Shown here: one piece after another, positions 60,612-64,000 of the stretch | Position numbering within the stretch: the first letter of the stretch is position 1 | Layout of the letters: each line of letters opens with the position of its first letter | NCBI GenBank assembly: GCA_022410635.1 | Contig: JAJVDF010000125.1 | Location: forward strand, 2,337,225 to 2,401,224 | DNA from: Tretioscincus oriximinensis | Taxonomy: Eukaryota > Chordata > Lepidosauria > Squamata > Gymnophthalmidae | Length of the DNA: 64,000 nucleotides | Direction: 5' to 3' | Notes under the pieces: model-generated | Seen by the model: the letters and a program-made list of their open reading frames with translations, nothing else | Told to the model about the DNA's origin: nothing | The model's database searches: none | Program-made: the position numbers and the translations under genes

Positions 60612-61120
60612 AACCAATACCTAACTATATTGAGAGAGCTTGAGTGTTTTCTGCCTTATTTCATCCTTGCAGATGCTTTCGTTCAAGCAGCCATCTTCAG
60701 AATTGCAAGAAGAAGGAGGCACTGAAGGAACTACAGAAAATTTGAAAGGGAGTAATTAGTGAGGGCCGAGACAGGCAGCCTAAATCATCCTCTTTTTTTT
60801 CTTTGTTTGTTTGTTTGCAAAACTACCTTGCTTCTATCCATGAACAGAACCTGTGCAGTTGCCTCTGTTTTCCCTCCCTATATTCAGTAAAGAACTCAGT
60901 TGCCATGGTAATGCAATAAATAAGAGAGTGATCAGGTAACCGAACATGATTTTTGCCTAATATTTTCTATTGTAAATCACCATTGAGGGAACAGCAATAA
61001 GAATCATACAAGGCAGATGAACAGGAAAATGTGTTGTTAAAAGTGTGACTTACAGGTATGAGTGGGCCATGGGCTGTGCTTCATTAGTTCACAAACCTTT
61101 CTGGTCACTATGCCTATGTA

Positions 61121-61277
61121 GGCTGACCAGATGACCCCTTTTGGGGTGGGTGGGTGAAAACCCGGTTTTGTGGTGCCTCCTGGGTTTTCTTGAGGAAAAC
61201 AAAATTCCTCAGCAAAAACCGTGAGGCACTCCAAAACCGGGTTTCTACCCCCACCAAAAGGGGTCATCTGGTCAGCC
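61121..61277. mobile_element. Foldback MITE, family D
   Basis: 157 bp. The outer 24 nt of each end are perfect reverse complements (starting GGCTGACCAGATGACCCC); pairing continues with small gaps for about 57 nt per arm through AAACCCGGTTTTG. Loop about 45 nt. The end sequence is shared with 32570-33004. Confidence 0.82.
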
Positions 61278-61979
61278 TTCTATAGGGTCTTCTTGTTGTT
61301 GAGGACCACTCATTGTGCTCAACTGCTGGAGATCCAGAAGAAATTTGCCATTCCCTACCAGAGAATGAACTAGTAACTCTCCCCTTTCCAAACAACTTTC
61401 TCAAGCACTGAGCTACAGTAACTACCTTTAAAAAAAAACTATACAGAGAGGATATCTTTTAGAGGGATGACAGTAGCATGGAAATGCTATTATGGAGTTG
61501 GTGTCCCATGGTTTGGGAACAATCCTGCTATAGTAACCCAATGAAGCTCTGATATTGCAAATTATGGCATGAAAAAAACTCAAAGTTTTCTTCCCATTAC
61601 AGCACTCCCCTTGTAGGCAGTGCATATTTTTGGTAGAGCTGGAAAATAGAGGCCAGTCAGAGATGAGCATTTGCCCTCCCCTCACTGGTCAGAGTGTGGA
61701 CATTGTTTTACTGCTCATGGCACATTCATTCCTTTAGAAGTAATCCATCTGAATGGGACAATAAATGCTTTTCAGTTGATCTTTGCTCAGCTATCTCTAC
61801 TATACTTTTATTTACTGGAATCCTAGACCAGGATTGTGATGTAAAGATCTATAGCAAACCTGACTAGTTTGCCAATACAAAATGTGATGCTGCTGATAGT
61901 TGGTGGAAGAATGTTGATGGGAATCCCATATTCTGAATACATTCCTAAATAAAGTTCAGTGTGAAAAAGGCCTTAAATC

Positions 61980-62330
61980 CAGTTATTTAGGACCTTGTAG
62001 GATATAATTAATTCCTTGACTTGAGCTCGGTAGCAAATTGGCAGCCAGTGTTGTTCTTCCAATACTAATATGATATGTGTCTGGCCATCATTCTGGCTAG
62101 CAGTCTAATTGCTACATTCTTCACCGGGTGCAGTTTACGAACTGTTTTCAATGGCAGCCCCATATAGCATGCATTACAATAGTCCAATCTGGAAGTTACC
62201 AGTGTGTGGATTACTGCAACAAGATCATTCCTGTCTAGAAGTGGCCAAAAGTGGCAAACCCAGACATAGCTGGAAATAGACTTCTGGTCTACTGTTTCAT
62301 GTCATCCAACTCTCTAAATACAGATATTGC
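61980..62330. repeat. Old amniote L2-type repeat
   Basis: Contains CACCGGGTGCAGTTTACGAA, GGCAGCCCCATATAGCATGC and ATTACAATAGTCCAATCTGG, blocks common in squamate dispersed repeats. Class tentative. Confidence 0.45.
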
Positions 62331-62339
62331 CTGCTAGAG

Positions 62340-63755
62340 CTGTTTTTGGATAAGCAAATCCAGACTTGCTAATACAGAACTAGCAAGATAAATGCAGAGA
62401 GGGCCAAAGCCTTACTTCCATGAACAAAAGGTGAATAGATTTTTTTTTCTGTTTCTCTCTTATATATGCCCCAAATGGTTGACTCTGAGATGGCATGGAA
62501 ACTGCAGGCAAAGTTAGAATTTGCTGAAGTCACTTCTACTGCCTTTCTATGATGCTGCCTTCCTCCTTGAACAAGGAATCCGACTATAATGTTTCTACTG
62601 ATCTTGAGCCTCTTGGCTTTGAGAAAAGATCAGGGCCAGATGGATCTGCAAAACAAGCAGGGACAGCGTTTGTAAATGAGATTGATAATTCAGTCAAATG
62701 CACAGGAGGATTCCATAACTGGGTTAGCTGAACACTGTTATACTCAGAAACAGCTGTGGTGTTCAGCTAGATTAACTGAAAAATGCCAAGCACCATCCAC
62801 GTCCTACCTGTGAATAGGAAGGGACTAGAAAAAGGTCCTAGGTTCAATATGAAGGTGTTAACAATGGACATTATTGATAGCCTGTTCCTGGCATTCGGCA
62901 TTTCTCTCAGCCTTCTGTACTTCCTGATTGCTTGATTCTTTTTTGTGTGAAGTTTTATGATTTGCACAAATGCTAGCATTCCCGGTTGGACTGTATTTCT
63001 GATCTGTTGCTGCCTTTTACATGAAAATATAGTTCTGCTATAAATCTTGAGTGAAATTATAACAAAACAGGAGATTTGCTAACCATGGAAAGGTGAAAAC
63101 AAAACCCTTTCATTAAGCTACAAAACTGTATGTGCTATAAATATGCATTCCTCTTATCTTTATTGACTTTTTTTTTCAAGTCATCTAGAGGCAGTTTTTA
63201 AATTGTCAGACAAATAGAAGAATATCAACTCTGCTATGAAGTGAACAATTCAGTCAAATCCCTTCTTCAGCCATCAGCAAGAAAATAATTATTTCCCCTG
63301 TCTCTATCAACTGAACAGAGGAAAAGAAACATTCTTCCATTAGGTGAACTATAAGGTTAGTTTAATCAAGATGTTTCATATTTCAGGAAGCCATCTTTAT
63401 ACCAAACTCTGAAATAAATTGAAAGGGATTAGCTATATTGGATTTCAAGACTTAGCCAGGGACTCTTGGTTTTGGGATGAGAGTTACAGAAGCTGTCGTA
63501 AGGACTTGAGCTTTGGATACAGTCCAAACTCTTATGAAGGAATCTGGAATATGATTGCAGATGGAACTCTCCTTATAGAAATGAAAAGATTGCAATGGCT
63601 ACAGAAGAACAGAACTACAGCTTCCTCCTTGACCTCAGTTAAGCTCCCTCTCCATCATTTTGACAATGATTTCAAGCATCAAATATTTTCTGAACTACCT
63701 GCCATGCACTTTCATGGGAGCAAGGAAGTGACTCCATTCACAAAAATAACCTAGG
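62340..63755. other. Intergenic, no gene supported
   Basis: Unique-looking DNA. The 111-codon frame at 63419-63754 has no recognised motif, splice context or initiation context worth a gene call. Confidence 0.45.
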
Positions 63756-63759
63756 ATAT

Positions 63760-63960
63760 TGAAAGGGTTATCAGGTCCAAGCCTGCACACTACAGGATTC
63801 AATAAACCATCCCCTACAGATGGCTGCCCAACCTCTGATTGAAAACTTCCAGCAAAAGGGAACTGGATTGTTTTTGTGGTGGGCACGAAAGGCTCAGGAG
63901 GCAGAAGCATTTGCCCACCCTGTTCCCTGATCATCCTGACGGCTCCCAAGAATACATGGA
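63760..63960. repeat. CR1/L3-type 3' fragment
   Basis: TTATCAGGTCCAAGCCTGCA, CCTACAGATGGCTGCCCAAC and CTCTGATTGAAAACTTCCAG match a common squamate LINE 3' segment, diverged. Confidence 0.45.
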
Positions 63961-64000
63961 TGTAGATCCCATCTATGTTAGGGATGGTAGGAGCTACTTT

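Noticed and set aside
23640..64000. Exons of PPFIA2, the next gene in the human order
   Set aside because: No frame matched the liprin-alpha N-terminus. Its first coding exon is probably further right.

Overview
This is eukaryotic, vertebrate chromosomal DNA, most likely from a squamate reptile (lizard, possibly a gecko). The clade call rests on two things: intact vertebrate exons with GT/AG introns, and the repeat set. That set is CR1 LINEs ending in TTATGTTC-type repeats, tRNA-derived and CORE-like SINEs with squamate-type tails, an L1 remnant, and many palindromic non-autonomous DNA transposons. Species cannot be fixed from sequence alone. Single ambiguous bases (n) are scattered through the window.

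The window holds one real gene pair, arranged head to head. METTL25 runs leftward on the minus strand: three 5' coding exons are visible (16838-17135, 9341-9517, 2007-2113) and the gene continues off the left edge. CCDC59 (TAP26/Fyv7-like) runs rightward and is complete in four exons (17455-17578, 19289-19508, 22103-22196, 23245-23406), giving 199 codons plus stop. The two start codons are 319 bp apart, across a CpG-containing segment with CCAAT, CRE-like and ETS-like motifs: a compact bidirectional promoter. The pairing matches the human order on 12q21, where PPFIA2 lies beyond CCDC59; no PPFIA2 exon was recognised here.

Layout: 1-2006, METTL25 intron 3; 2114-9340, intron 2 (a pair of opposed CR1 copies); 9518-16837, intron 1 (unclassified repeat, long palindrome, L1 3' fragment, SINEs, a purine tract); 17136-17454, shared promoter; 17455-23406, CCDC59 with a CR1 carrying a nested insertion in intron 1; 23600-64000, about 40 kb of intergenic DNA without a convincing gene.

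The intergenic part is a transposon graveyard. It contains CR1 inserted into CR1, a 1.5-kb CR1 with endonuclease and RT remnants, two hAT-type elements with perfect 8-bp target duplications, several foldback MITE families, elements with 3-bp duplications resembling PIF/Harbinger, a solo LTR with a 6-bp duplication, two full tRNA-SINEs, and a 250-bp CTT microsatellite that appears to have grown from a SINE tail. I found no operon, CRISPR array, or new protein system. The most unusual material is the density and architecture of palindromic DNA transposons. Nearly all short ORFs in the window are chance frames or transposon debris.
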